Assembly: GCF_001020985.1 (NCBI RefSeq)
Contig: NZ_CP011542.1
Span: 744,001 to 808,000, forward strand
Reading direction: 5' to 3'
Origin: Corynebacterium mustelae
GTDB lineage: Bacteria; Actinomycetota; Actinomycetes; Mycobacteriales; Mycobacteriaceae
Length of the DNA: 64,000 nt
Shown: positions 53,071 to 61,666 of the stretch, in pieces
Numbering within the stretch: position 1 is the first letter of the stretch
Layout: each line of letters begins with the position of its first letter
The notes under the pieces: generated by a model
What the model saw: only the letters and a program-made list of their open reading frames with translations
What the model was told of the DNA's origin: nothing
The model's database searches: none
Position numbers and translations under genes: made by a program

Positions 53071-54453
53071 ATGCGCACCCGTGAATCTGTCACTGAAATC
53101 ATTAAAGCCTACGATGTTCGGGGCATAGTGGGGGAACAAATAACTGCCGACTTCATTCATGATGTCGGAGCAGCCTTCGGTAATCTTATGCGGGCAGAAG
53201 GGCAGACTGCGGTTGCGATCGGGCATGACATGCGCCCCAGCTCACCGGAATTGGCGCAAGCGTTCGCTGATGGGGTGCGTGCCCAAGGCTTAGATGTGGT
53301 CATGCTGGGTTTGACCAGCACGGATCAGCTGTATTTTGTTTCCGGGGTTCGGGATATTCCTGGTGCAATGTTCACTGCTTCGCATAATCCTGCGGAATAT
53401 AACGGCATTAAAATGTGCCGATCGGGGGCACGCCCAGTGGGGCAAGAAACTGGGCTAGCTGCCATCATCGATATGCTTATCGCGGGTGTTCCGCTTTTCG
53501 ACGGTAAGCCAGGTGGTCAAACCACCGAGGATTCCTTGGCAGCGTACGGCGAATTCTTGCGATCCTTGGTTCCGCTTTCGAGCATCCGGCCGTTGAAAGT
53601 CGCAGTTGATGCTGCAAACGGCATGGCGGGTCATACCGTTCCCGAAGTTTTCCGTGGATTGCCGTTAGAGATCATCCCGTTGTATTTCGAATTGGATGGC
53701 ACGTTCCCGAATCATGAGGCTAACCCACTTGATCCTAAGAACTTAGTCGATCTTCAAAAATTCACAGTGGAGGTTGGGGCGGATATCGGATTGGCCTTTG
53801 ACGGCGATGCTGATAGGTGTTTCGTGGTGGACGAAACTGGAAGTCCGGTGAGCCCGTCGGCGATTTGTGGGATCATTGCACAGCGCTATTTGGCGCAGCA
53901 GCCAGGCGCAACCATTATCCATAACTTGATCACATCGAAGGCGGTTCCCGAAATCATTCGTGAAACTGGTGGTCAGGCAGTTCGTACCCGCGTGGGGCAC
54001 TCGTTTATCAAAGCTAAGATGGCCGAACACAACGCGTTGTTCGGTGGCGAGCATTCCGCGCATTATTATTTCCAAGATTTCTTCAACGCTGACTCTGGAA
54101 TTCTTGCGGCAATGCATGTGCTTGCGGCATTGGGGCAAAGCGATCAGCCGTTAAGCGAATTGATGCATACATACGATCGGTATCATGCATCAGGTGAGGT
54201 GAATTTCCGGTTGGATTCGGCTGAGCAGCAAGCACAGCGCACCGCAGCTGTCCTAGAAGCGTTCGCCGAGCGCACGGAAAGCGTCGACAAGCTCGACGGA
54301 GTAACCGTGGATGTGAAGGATTCGCCCGCCTGGTTTAACCTGCGTGCCTCCAACACAGAGCCCTTGCTGCGGTTGAATGTGGAAGCGGACACTCCCGAAG
54401 CCGTAGCTGCACTGGTTGCGGAAATCAGCGCCATCATTGTGCCGCACTCGTAG
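53071..54453 (+). CDS. manB: Phosphomannomutase/phosphoglucomutase
   Basis: A 460-residue alpha-D-phosphohexomutase. KAYDVRGIVGEQ (residues ~12-23), TASHNPAEYNGIK (active-site phosphoserine, residues ~102-114), FDGDADRCFVVDE (Mg site, residues ~248-260), GGEHSAHYYF (sugar binding) and RASNTEPLLRLN (phosphate binding) are complete. It makes mannose-1-phosphate for GDP-mannose, used in lipoarabinomannan and glycoprotein synthesis, working with ManA and the pyrophosphorylase nearby. Confidence 0.94.
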   Translation: MRTRESVTEIIKAYDVRGIVGEQITADFIHDVGAAFGNLMRAEGQTAVAIGHDMRPSSPELAQAFADGVRAQGLDVVMLGLTSTDQLYFVSGVRDIPGAMFTASHNPAEYNGIKMCRSGARPVGQETGLAAIIDMLIAGVPLFDGKPGGQTTEDSLAAYGEFLRSLVPLSSIRPLKVAVDAANGMAGHTVPEVFRGLPLEIIPLYFELDGTFPNHEANPLDPKNLVDLQKFTVEVGADIGLAFDGDADRCFVVDETGSPVSPSAICGIIAQRYLAQQPGATIIHNLITSKAVPEIIRETGGQAVRTRVGHSFIKAKMAEHNALFGGEHSAHYYFQDFFNADSGILAAMHVLAALGQSDQPLSELMHTYDRYHASGEVNFRLDSAEQQAQRTAAVLEAFAERTESVDKLDGVTVDVKDSPAWFNLRASNTEPLLRLNVEADTPEAVAALVAEISAIIVPHS

Positions 54454-54574
54454 CGGAATTCGGTGTAGCCTGTGATGTATTATCGCAGCTAATTGCCTAG
54501 ATTAGGTGGGTCGCTAACCCCGGTTTTCCCAGGGGTGCGCGGTCATGTCGTGGTGATGCGTAGGATAGCAAGGT

Positions 54575-55591
54575 ATGAATGGATATGACCCTCTTGCGGT
54601 CGCGTTTTACGATATCGCCCATGAAGGGGCACAGATCCGGGCGATCGCGGGCGCAATCGAATCCTCTATCGATCCCGTTCCCGATGCGTTTGGGGTGATT
54701 CGGCCGGGCCTAGCTAGTTTGGCCGGAGTACGAGCGCGCAGCATCGTGCTACTGTGTGCCGATGATCTCAGTGCTAAATGCGCTCAGCTGGCAGTGGCCA
54801 TGGCTCAGCCGTTGGCAGTTCCTTTGGTCGTTACCGACAGCCTGCCGGGCTATATTGGTGCGCTAGATGTGCTGATTGTTCTGAGTGAAAAAGGCGAAGA
54901 TCAAGCCATCGCGCGGGCAATGTCGCATGCGGTGACTCGGGGTGTGCCAACCGTGCTAGTGGCTCCAGGGGAGAGCCCATTAGCCACAAATGCACCTAAC
55001 CGGGCCATCATTATTCCGCATTTACCTAATAGTGTAGGGCCAAGCCCGATGCGGGGATTGTGCTCGATACTTGCTGTTTTAGAACTAGCAGACCTTGATG
55101 TGTTATTGGTGGTGCAAAAACTTCATGATTGGGCGGCAGGGGTTGATGAAGAATTAGAAAGCTGTTCTCCGGAACGCGATCACATGGTAAACCCGGCTCG
55201 GCAACTAGCTCAGTTAAACGGCACCCTTGTTCACAGTGCACTTCACCCGGTTGGCCGAGGTGTAGCGGATCTAGCCGCGACGTTGTGGGCTATGAACGGT
55301 CGGGGTGGATCAGTATTGTCTATGCCGGAGCTCATGTATGCACAACGTAATTTTCCGCAGGCACAACCCGATATTTTCTACGATCCGTTACTCGATCCGA
55401 GCCCCGGCCTGCTACCGTTGAAGGCCGTTGTGTGGTGCGCGCCGGATAACCAGCCGCCTGGGCCGCCGGGTTCATTTTCGGTGACGATCTCGTCGCCGCT
55501 TGCGCCTAGCAGCGTGTTACGACTGGTAACACGTGCATTCGCCGCCACCGCATTTTTTAGTTTCGACAGCACCGATTCCGCAGATTACTAG
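54575..55591 (+). CDS. TobH-like / SIS-fold conserved actinobacterial protein
   Basis: A 338-residue protein occupying the conserved slot between pmm and manA in Corynebacteriales, where annotation is usually TobH-like or hypothetical. Rossmann-like strands at SIVLLCADDLSAKCAQLAVAM and LDVLIVLSEKGEDQAIARAM suggest a sugar-isomerase (SIS) type fold, but catalytic residues are not obvious. It probably acts with the mannose-phosphate enzymes; this is inference from position. Confidence 0.75.
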   Translation: MNGYDPLAVAFYDIAHEGAQIRAIAGAIESSIDPVPDAFGVIRPGLASLAGVRARSIVLLCADDLSAKCAQLAVAMAQPLAVPLVVTDSLPGYIGALDVLIVLSEKGEDQAIARAMSHAVTRGVPTVLVAPGESPLATNAPNRAIIIPHLPNSVGPSPMRGLCSILAVLELADLDVLLVVQKLHDWAAGVDEELESCSPERDHMVNPARQLAQLNGTLVHSALHPVGRGVADLAATLWAMNGRGGSVLSMPELMYAQRNFPQAQPDIFYDPLLDPSPGLLPLKAVVWCAPDNQPPGPPGSFSVTISSPLAPSSVLRLVTRAFAATAFFSFDSTDSADY

Positions 55592-55631
55592 CCGGAGCGG
55601 ACTGGAAAAGTAGAAAGACTGACGTTTTTTC

Positions 55632-56825
55632 ATGTTGCTTCTTCGTCCACGCACGCAAACCTATCCGTGGGGTTCTAAAGATCTCATTGCCAGGTTGCGC
55701 GGGCACACATCCGCATCTCATCCTGAGGCGGAGTTATGGTATGGCGCTCACCCTGGCGGTTCGGCCACTGTTGATAACCGGACGCTTACAGCAGTTATCT
55801 CTGCGGATCCCGAGTACCACCTTGGTACTTCCGTACGCGAGAAATATGGGGACCGGTTACCGTTTTTACTCAAGATTCTTGCCGCTGCCGAGCCGTTATC
55901 GCTTCAAGCACACCCATCGTTTGCCCAAGCTAAAGAGGGGTTTGCCAGGGAAAATGATGCGGGTATTGATATTCGGGCGCCGCATCGAAACTATAAAGAT
56001 GATAATCACAAGCCGGAACTTATTGTTGCGCTCACAAAGTTTCACGCTATGGCCGGTTTCCGACCGCTTTCGCGAACTCGTGAGCTATTCGACGCGTTAA
56101 AGTGCCCCACCTTAGATCGGTGGGTGGGGATCGCCGAGGGGGAAGGCAGCGAAGGCGATCACCTTCGGGCGCTTTTTACCACCTGGATTTCAATCCCGGC
56201 AACTGTGCGTAAAGAGCTAATCGACGACATAGTTGATGCCGCACGCACAGTGGTTGCTGCGGGCAGTGAGGAATCTGATGGAACCGAACCGTGGATTATC
56301 GAAACGCTCAGCAACATCATTGAACTTGATTCGCGCTATCCTGGCGATGTCGGAGTGCTCGGCGCGTTACTACTGAATTATGTCGTGATTGAGCCTGGTG
56401 AAGCCGTGTTTTTACACGCTGGCAATTTGCATGCATATTGTAAAGGGCTAGGGGTGGAGATCATGGCTAATTCCGACAACGTGCTGCGTGGCGGATTGAC
56501 ATCTAAGCATGTAGATGTCCCGGAGCTTGTACGGGTATTGGATTTCCGGGCAGTTACTGATCCACGAATTGAAAGCGAAGGCGGATGGTTTCGCACTCCA
56601 GCCGAAGAATTTGCCCTCGCCAAAGTGGAGGTTGATGGCACCACTGAGGTGATTTGTCGGGGGCCGCGCATTGCGTTGTGCACTGCCGGAGAGATCTCGG
56701 TGGCGGTGGGGGAGTCCGAAGTACAATTAAACCCCACCCAAGCTGTGTGGATTGCTGCTGGTGAAAGCGAACAAATAACAGTCTCTGGGCGGGGTCAAGT
56801 GTTTATCGCGACCGTGAATAACTAG
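55632..56825 (+). CDS. manA: Mannose-6-phosphate isomerase, class I
   Basis: A 397-residue type I phosphomannose isomerase. PRTQTYPWGSKDLI starts the protein; PLSLQAHPS (metal-binding Gln and His), NHKPELIVALT (metal-binding Glu) and AVFLHAGNLHAYCKGLGVEIMANSDNVLRGGLTSKHVD (split, residues ~257-294) carry the zinc ligands and catalytic Arg. It interconverts fructose-6-phosphate and mannose-6-phosphate and feeds Pmm. Its stop directly abuts the stop of the convergent gene at 56826. Confidence 0.95.
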   Translation: MLLLRPRTQTYPWGSKDLIARLRGHTSASHPEAELWYGAHPGGSATVDNRTLTAVISADPEYHLGTSVREKYGDRLPFLLKILAAAEPLSLQAHPSFAQAKEGFARENDAGIDIRAPHRNYKDDNHKPELIVALTKFHAMAGFRPLSRTRELFDALKCPTLDRWVGIAEGEGSEGDHLRALFTTWISIPATVRKELIDDIVDAARTVVAAGSEESDGTEPWIIETLSNIIELDSRYPGDVGVLGALLLNYVVIEPGEAVFLHAGNLHAYCKGLGVEIMANSDNVLRGGLTSKHVDVPELVRVLDFRAVTDPRIESEGGWFRTPAEEFALAKVEVDGTTEVICRGPRIALCTAGEISVAVGESEVQLNPTQAVWIAAGESEQITVSGRGQVFIATVNN

Positions 56826-57524
56826 TTACCGCAAGTCGGTTGGCTCGGCATTTGTCGACGGGGCCGATTCCGGTGACATTTCCCTGCCCCCAGATGGCGA
56901 AGCCGCATCGGTGTTGCTTGTCGATTCCGTGCTGCTTGTACCTGGAGTCGATGTCGGCGGAACCGGTTCGTTAGGCACAGTATTCGGCGGAACTGGCACC
57001 TGTGGGACTGGTGGAACCGTCGTGGTGGTTGGTGACGGTGTTCCTGTTGGTACAGGAGGTTCAGTTCGGTCCGTCGTGGTAGTTGTAGGTTGGTTGTCAC
57101 GACCACCTGGACTACCTGGTCGTGGATTTTCACGATTGTTCTGTGGTGAACGTGCAACTGATTCGGTTTCAATTGCAACTGGAGGGACAAACGTGTTTAC
57201 CGTGGTGGTGAGAGAAGGCTGCGAAATACGCTCCGGGGCGATATACGCTCGAGGCGGCAAAAGAGGATCGTTGACAACATCCTCACTCAGATTGGGTGTG
57301 GCAACCGGTGTAGGATTCTGTGTTTTTTTACCCGGAGCGGTGGATGTGGCCAGTTTTTCAGATTCCCCTGCAACCAACGACGGAGCGACACCTGCCTCAT
57401 TTGCTGTGGTAGATGACCTAGTTGCGATACTACTTTGCCATACCACAAGCCCAACAAGTGCCGCGATTGCGAATCCGGTAGACACGATCGCAAAGAATCG
57501 GCGGGTGGTGGACCCACTATTCAT
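56826..57524 (-). CDS. Single-pass membrane protein with Pro/Thr/Ser-rich extracellular tail
   Basis: A 232-residue protein with a basic N-terminus (NSGSTTRRFF), one membrane segment (about residues 11-32) and a long low-complexity exterior rich in Pro, Thr, Ser and Asn (Thr4-5 runs and PVPP blocks). Such tails are typical of wall-spanning or mannosylated corynebacterial proteins. No enzymatic motif. I use ATG 57524 (GAGG five bases upstream), not the upstream 57545 codon. Convergent with manA with no intergenic base. Confidence 0.7.
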   Translation of the reverse strand: MNSGSTTRRFFAIVSTGFAIAALVGLVVWQSSIATRSSTTANEAGVAPSLVAGESEKLATSTAPGKKTQNPTPVATPNLSEDVVNDPLLPPRAYIAPERISQPSLTTTVNTFVPPVAIETESVARSPQNNRENPRPGSPGGRDNQPTTTTTDRTEPPVPTGTPSPTTTTVPPVPQVPVPPNTVPNEPVPPTSTPGTSSTESTSNTDAASPSGGREMSPESAPSTNAEPTDLR

Positions 57525-57917
57525 AAGCGCCTCTGCTTCCTTCAAGTCGCTGTCTTGCTAGTGCGAAGTGATCTTTTCGTAAACTTTGTTAATTCTGTTA
57601 AAGCTGTCACTGTCTGTGGCAGCAGTTGGAGAATGAAACCTGTGCGAAATTTGTAAAGAAAGTGCAAAATTTCATTTTCCAATGATCGACCTTAACACAA
57701 ACGTTATAGAACGGGGGGAAGAAGATTGGCTGCTTTGATAAAAATTAGCTAAGAAAATCTTCCCTGTGAGGTCGGTCTATATTGTTTATAGGGCTGGTCA
57801 GGCGCGGCGTTACGGTTGTATAAAGGGCTATAGAGAGATTTGTGCAACATAAACGCAACGGCTAATACGCAAACGCGTATCAAAGGAGTGGAGGTATGGC
57901 TGCAAGTTGTATGTAAC
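57525..57917. promoter_or_regulatory. Spacer with 6-codon mini-ORF upstream of Cys-rich ORF
   Basis: About 390 bases. Most is A/T-rich and empty. Near the right end AAAGGAGTGGAGG precedes ATG 57896, which opens a frame of only six codons (MAASCM) ending in TAA at 57914-57916, one base before ATG 57918. This resembles a leader peptide or a re-initiation arrangement for the 34-codon ORF. Confidence 0.45.
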
Positions 57918-58022
57918 ATGAGTTTTACCAACGTCGAGAAGCTCGATGAAATAACGAAAAACACAAACCATTTCCGCAGCAATGCATGTAGTTGCACATG
58001 CAAAAACCAGCGGATTAACTGA
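57918..58022 (+). CDS. Candidate 34-residue Cys-rich peptide
   Basis: ATG 57918 opens 34 codons with a polar, helix-prone N-terminal half (MSFTNVEKLDEITKNT) and a Cys-rich C-terminal half (NACSCTCKNQRIN, three Cys). This leader-plus-Cys-core layout resembles ribosomally synthesised peptide precursors or small metal-binding peptides, but no modification enzyme is visible nearby. It has no ribosome site of its own and may be translated by re-initiation after the 57896 mini-ORF. The stop is 15 bases before the DUF4259 start, so the two may be cotranscribed. Could be spurious. Confidence 0.35.
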   Translation: MSFTNVEKLDEITKNTNHFRSNACSCTCKNQRIN

Positions 58023-58036
58023 AAGCGGTGACCATC

Positions 58037-58399
58037 ATGGCTGCCTGGGACATTGAAGTCTTTAGCAGAGAAACAAATGTAGATTTTTTGGACGACCTAG
58101 CCAACCTTGATTCAGAAGATATTATTGAGGCGGTAGAGGACGCCTGTCAGCTTGTGGTTAATGGCAACCCAACTGCGGATGAAATCGACAATGGGCAATG
58201 TGCGGCAACAATTGCTGCCATTTGGGCGGGGGCACCTTTTTCTGCCAGTGAAACTGCCGATGAATACCCGTATATTCGCGAATTGGTGGGCAGCACTTCC
58301 GAAGAATTGGCGGAAAATGCCCTGGTTGTGTTGCAAGCGGTAAGTGAAACAGAAGATGAAGACATCGATGTAGAAGCCTTTATCGAAGCGGTCAGCTAA
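58037..58399 (+). CDS. DUF4259 family protein
   Basis: A 120-residue acidic protein. MAAWDIEVFSRETNVDFLDDL matches the DUF4259 N-terminus (usually GAWGxxxFxNDxAxDFxxDL), followed by an all-helical domain. Function unknown; related proteins occur near contact-dependent or regulatory loci. ATG 58037 is chosen because the family begins there; GTG 58028 is an upstream alternative. No partner enzyme is identifiable. Confidence 0.8.
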   Translation: MAAWDIEVFSRETNVDFLDDLANLDSEDIIEAVEDACQLVVNGNPTADEIDNGQCAATIAAIWAGAPFSASETADEYPYIRELVGSTSEELAENALVVLQAVSETEDEDIDVEAFIEAVS

Positions 58400-58627
58400 T
58401 ACGCATAATCACTGGAGATGACACCGGTGCGTAATGGGTAGACCCTATTGGTTAGCAATAGATTATTGGCATCGCCACGGTCGGTTTTGCCCGAAAGCTG
58501 GTGTATGTCATAGCGCGGTAGCGTGCACGCGTTAGATGGTGCCGACTATAGTGATTCAGCGAAGCAAAATTGTAGCAGTCGCTACTATCCGCAGCTAGAA
58601 ACCATGAGAAAGTCGAGCCGACGCACC

Positions 58628-60103
58628 ATGAGCACTCCCACCGCTGAATCCAAACTTCGCGATCACTCCAGTAACGACTACAAAGTCGCTGATCTCTCCC
58701 TTGCCGAGGCTGGTCGCCACCAAATCCGGCTGGCGGAATATGAAATGCCAGGACTCATGGCATTGCGCGAGGAATATGCCAATGAGCAACCGCTCAAAGG
58801 GGCTCGTATCGCAGGATCGATTCACATGACTGTTCAAACAGCAGTGTTGATCGAAACCTTAGTTTCGCTCGGAGCTGAGGTGAGGTGGGCTTCCTGCAAT
58901 ATTTTTTCGACCCAAGATGAGGCGGCGGCTGCCGTCGTCGTTGGTCCCGCTGGGACTCCAGAAAACCCACAAGGCGTACCAGTTTTTGCGTGGAAGGGCG
59001 AAACGCTTGACGAATACTGGTGGTGCATCAACCAGATCTTTAGTTGGGGTGACGGCATTTTGCCGAATATGATCCTCGACGACGGTGGCGACGCAACCAT
59101 GGCGGTGATTCGAGGCAAGCAGTGGGAAGAAGCAGGGTTGGTTCCACCGACCGAAGCAAGAGACTCGGACGAATTTATCGCATTTAAAGACACGCTGCGC
59201 GATGTTTTAGCAACCGAAGGGCCGAAGTGGGCAGCTATCGCCGAATCAGTCAAGGGGGTCACCGAGGAAACCACCACCGGTGTGCATCGTTTGTACCACT
59301 TCGCGGAAGAGGGGGTACTACCGTTCCCGGCCATGAACGTCAACGATGCGGTGACAAAGTCAAAGTTCGATAATAAATACGGCACCCGCCACTCGCTTAT
59401 CGACGGCATCAACCGCGCGACCGACATGTTAATGGGCGGAAAAAATGTACTCATCTGTGGTTACGGTGATGTTGGTAAGGGCTGCGCGGAGGCAATGTCT
59501 GGTCAAGGTGCTCGGGTGAAGGTGACAGAGGCAGACCCGATTAACGCTTTACAGGCATTGATGGATGGCTTTCCCGTTGTTCGGGTCGAGGATGCAATCA
59601 GCGACGCGGACATCGTCATCACGGCCACGGGAAATATGGGAATCATCACCTTTGATCACATGCTGGAAATGAAAGATCACGCGGTTTTGGGGAATATCGG
59701 CCATTTCGATAATGAGATTGATATGGCATCGCTACTACACCGGGACGATATCTCGCGAGTGACTATTAAGCCACAAGTAGACGAATTCCACTTGCCTAAC
59801 GGTCGAGCGATCATTGTCTTGTCGGAAGGGCGGTTGCTTAACCTAGGCAATGCCACTGGACACCCAAGTTTCGTCATGTCGACATCGTTTGCGGATCAGA
59901 CCATTGCGCAGATCGAACTGTTCCGCAACACAGGTCAGTACCAGAATGAGGTTTACCGGTTGCCAAAAATTCTGGATGAAAAAGTCGCACGTATCCATGT
60001 GGAAGCACTAGGTGGAGCGATTACCGAATTGACCAAAGAGCAAGCTGAGTACATCGGGGTGGATGTCGCAGGACCGTATAAACCAGAACACTACCGTTAC
60101 TAG
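58628..60103 (+). CDS. ahcY: Adenosylhomocysteinase
   Basis: A 491-residue S-adenosylhomocysteine hydrolase. [20 protein letters not shown] (residues ~18-37), [53 protein letters not shown] (NAD-binding, residues ~277-296) and the C-terminal PYKPEHYRY are diagnostic. It splits SAH to adenosine and homocysteine in the methyl cycle. Upstream Met codons exist (58604), but the conserved region starts soon after 58628. The actinobacterial insert near residues 150-190 is present. Confidence 0.95.
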   Translation: MSTPTAESKLRDHSSNDYKVADLSLAEAGRHQIRLAEYEMPGLMALREEYANEQPLKGARIAGSIHMTVQTAVLIETLVSLGAEVRWASCNIFSTQDEAAAAVVVGPAGTPENPQGVPVFAWKGETLDEYWWCINQIFSWGDGILPNMILDDGGDATMAVIRGKQWEEAGLVPPTEARDSDEFIAFKDTLRDVLATEGPKWAAIAESVKGVTEETTTGVHRLYHFAEEGVLPFPAMNVNDAVTKSKFDNKYGTRHSLIDGINRATDMLMGGKNVLICGYGDVGKGCAEAMSGQGARVKVTEADPINALQALMDGFPVVRVEDAISDADIVITATGNMGIITFDHMLEMKDHAVLGNIGHFDNEIDMASLLHRDDISRVTIKPQVDEFHLPNGRAIIVLSEGRLLNLGNATGHPSFVMSTSFADQTIAQIELFRNTGQYQNEVYRLPKILDEKVARIHVEALGGAITELTKEQAEYIGVDVAGPYKPEHYRY

Positions 60104-60137
60104 TTCGTTCATAATTCATTCAGTAGGTGGCTTAGAC

Positions 60138-60752
60138 GTGATTATCGCCATTGAAGGAATCGACGGTGCTGGAAAAAACACATTGGTTTCAGCACTCGTC
60201 GAAAAGCTCGATGCAACCGTGATCGGTTTTCCTCGGTACGCGGATTCCATTCACGCCCAGTTAGCGCAACGCGCGTTATACGGGCAGATGGGTGACTTGA
60301 CCGATTCCGCATATGCCATGGCGACACTTTTTGCCTTGGATCGTTATGAGGCGCTGCCGCAACTACGTAGCTTTGTCCACAAACCATCGGTATTGTTGCT
60401 GGACAGATATGTCGCATCTAATGCTGCATATTCCGCCGCGCGCACCCAGGACGCCGCGATGGTGGATTGGGTGGCTGACTTAGAATTTCGCCAACTGGGG
60501 TTACCCGTACCGGACTTACAAGTTTTGCTTAATACGCCGCCGGAGTTAGCCGCGCAGCGGGCAACTATGCGCGAGCAGCAGGATGAAAACCGGGTTCGGG
60601 ATCGTTATGAATCCGATTCTAGGTTGCAGGAACGAACCGCAGCGATGTACCAATCCCTTGCAGAAACCAACTGGTTTTCGCCATGGGTGATCGCACATCC
60701 GGAGTTAAGCGTCGCCGAAATTTCAGAGCGTATTGTTTCGGCAGTTCTATAA
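60138..60752 (+). CDS. tmk: Thymidylate kinase
   Basis: A 204-residue dTMP kinase. IIAIEGIDGAGKNTLVSAL (residues ~2-20, P-loop with Asn where many have Ser or Arg) is followed by FPRYADS, LLLDRYVASNAAYSAAR and the LID-like RDRYESD. It phosphorylates dTMP to dTDP. GTG 60138 follows AGGTGG by seven bases; the frame is open to 60063 inside ahcY. Lies 34 bases after ahcY, as in other corynebacteria. Confidence 0.93.
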   Translation: MIIAIEGIDGAGKNTLVSALVEKLDATVIGFPRYADSIHAQLAQRALYGQMGDLTDSAYAMATLFALDRYEALPQLRSFVHKPSVLLLDRYVASNAAYSAARTQDAAMVDWVADLEFRQLGLPVPDLQVLLNTPPELAAQRATMREQQDENRVRDRYESDSRLQERTAAMYQSLAETNWFSPWVIAHPELSVAEISERIVSAVL

Positions 60753-60986
60753 CCTTGGCAATAACCTAAGGTCGGTGGTGCCTGGGGCTCTCCGTTGTGC
60801 TAATACACTTGTTCATATATAAACTCCATAGATAATGAAATAAGTGCATAATTAATCACGTGGCTTGGTTGAACACTTTTTAGTTGCGGTACAACACTTA
60901 ATGTTTGTGCAAGGTGTAAGTGTTCGGTCAGGACACAGGTTAACTGCTTTTAATCACCAGTCTCGTCTTATCCGGTGGAAGGAACC

Positions 60987-61661
60987 ATGCCTCAAAAGAT
61001 TCTCGTTGTTGATGATGATCCGGCAATCTCCGAGATGCTCACGTTGGTCCTGAGCACCGAAGGTTTTGACTACGTTGTAGTAAACGATGGTGGCCAGGCA
61101 GTCGGGGTTTTCCAACGTGAAAACCCTGATCTAGTGCTGCTTGACCTCATGTTGCCGGGAATGAACGGTATCGATATTTGCCGTGCTATACGGCAGGAAT
61201 CCACGGTCCCGATTGTTATGTTGACGGCAAAAACTGACACTGTCGACGTTGTGTTGGGGCTGGAATCCGGCGCCGACGATTACATCTCCAAGCCGTTCAA
61301 ACCTAAAGAACTAGTTGCTCGAGTCCGCGCCCGGCTGCGTCGTACTGAAACCACTGCCACCGGCAGCATAGAGGTTGGCGATTTGCTTATCGACGTTCCC
61401 GGCCACTCGGTTACCCGGGGTAATGAAGAGATCTCACTTACCCCATTGGAATTCGATTTGCTGCATGAACTTGCCAGCAAGCCGGGCCAGGTTTTCAGCC
61501 GTGAAGAGCTGCTTCAGCGGGTATGGGGCTACCGCAATGCCTCAGATACCCGATTGGTCAACGTGCACGTGCAGCGTCTGCGGGCCAAGATTGAGAAAGA
61601 CCCGGAAAACCCACAGATCGTGCTCACCGTTCGGGGAGTGGGCTATAAGACAGGGGAGTAA
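60987..61661 (+). CDS. mtrA: Two-component response regulator MtrA
   Basis: A 224-residue OmpR/PhoB-type regulator. The receiver domain has KILVVDDDPAIS (acidic pair) and phospho-Asp in LVLLDLMLPGMNG; the C-terminal winged helix has VSREELLQRVWGY-like sequence (FSREELLQRVWGYRNAS) and NVHVQRLRAKIE. MtrAB controls cell-wall and osmotic-stress genes and division in actinobacteria. ATG 60987 follows AAGGA by three bases. The 234-base upstream region carries several AACACTT/AAGTGTT elements. Confidence 0.96.
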   Translation: MPQKILVVDDDPAISEMLTLVLSTEGFDYVVVNDGGQAVGVFQRENPDLVLLDLMLPGMNGIDICRAIRQESTVPIVMLTAKTDTVDVVLGLESGADDYISKPFKPKELVARVRARLRRTETTATGSIEVGDLLIDVPGHSVTRGNEEISLTPLEFDLLHELASKPGQVFSREELLQRVWGYRNASDTRLVNVHVQRLRAKIEKDPENPQIVLTVRGVGYKTGE

Positions 61662-61666
61662 TTACT

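Noticed and set aside
57840..58022. 60-codon version of the Cys-rich ORF starting at TTG 57840
   Set aside because: No ribosome site precedes it and its first half overlaps the mini-ORF translation signals; only the 34-codon version from ATG 57918 is kept as a weak candidate.
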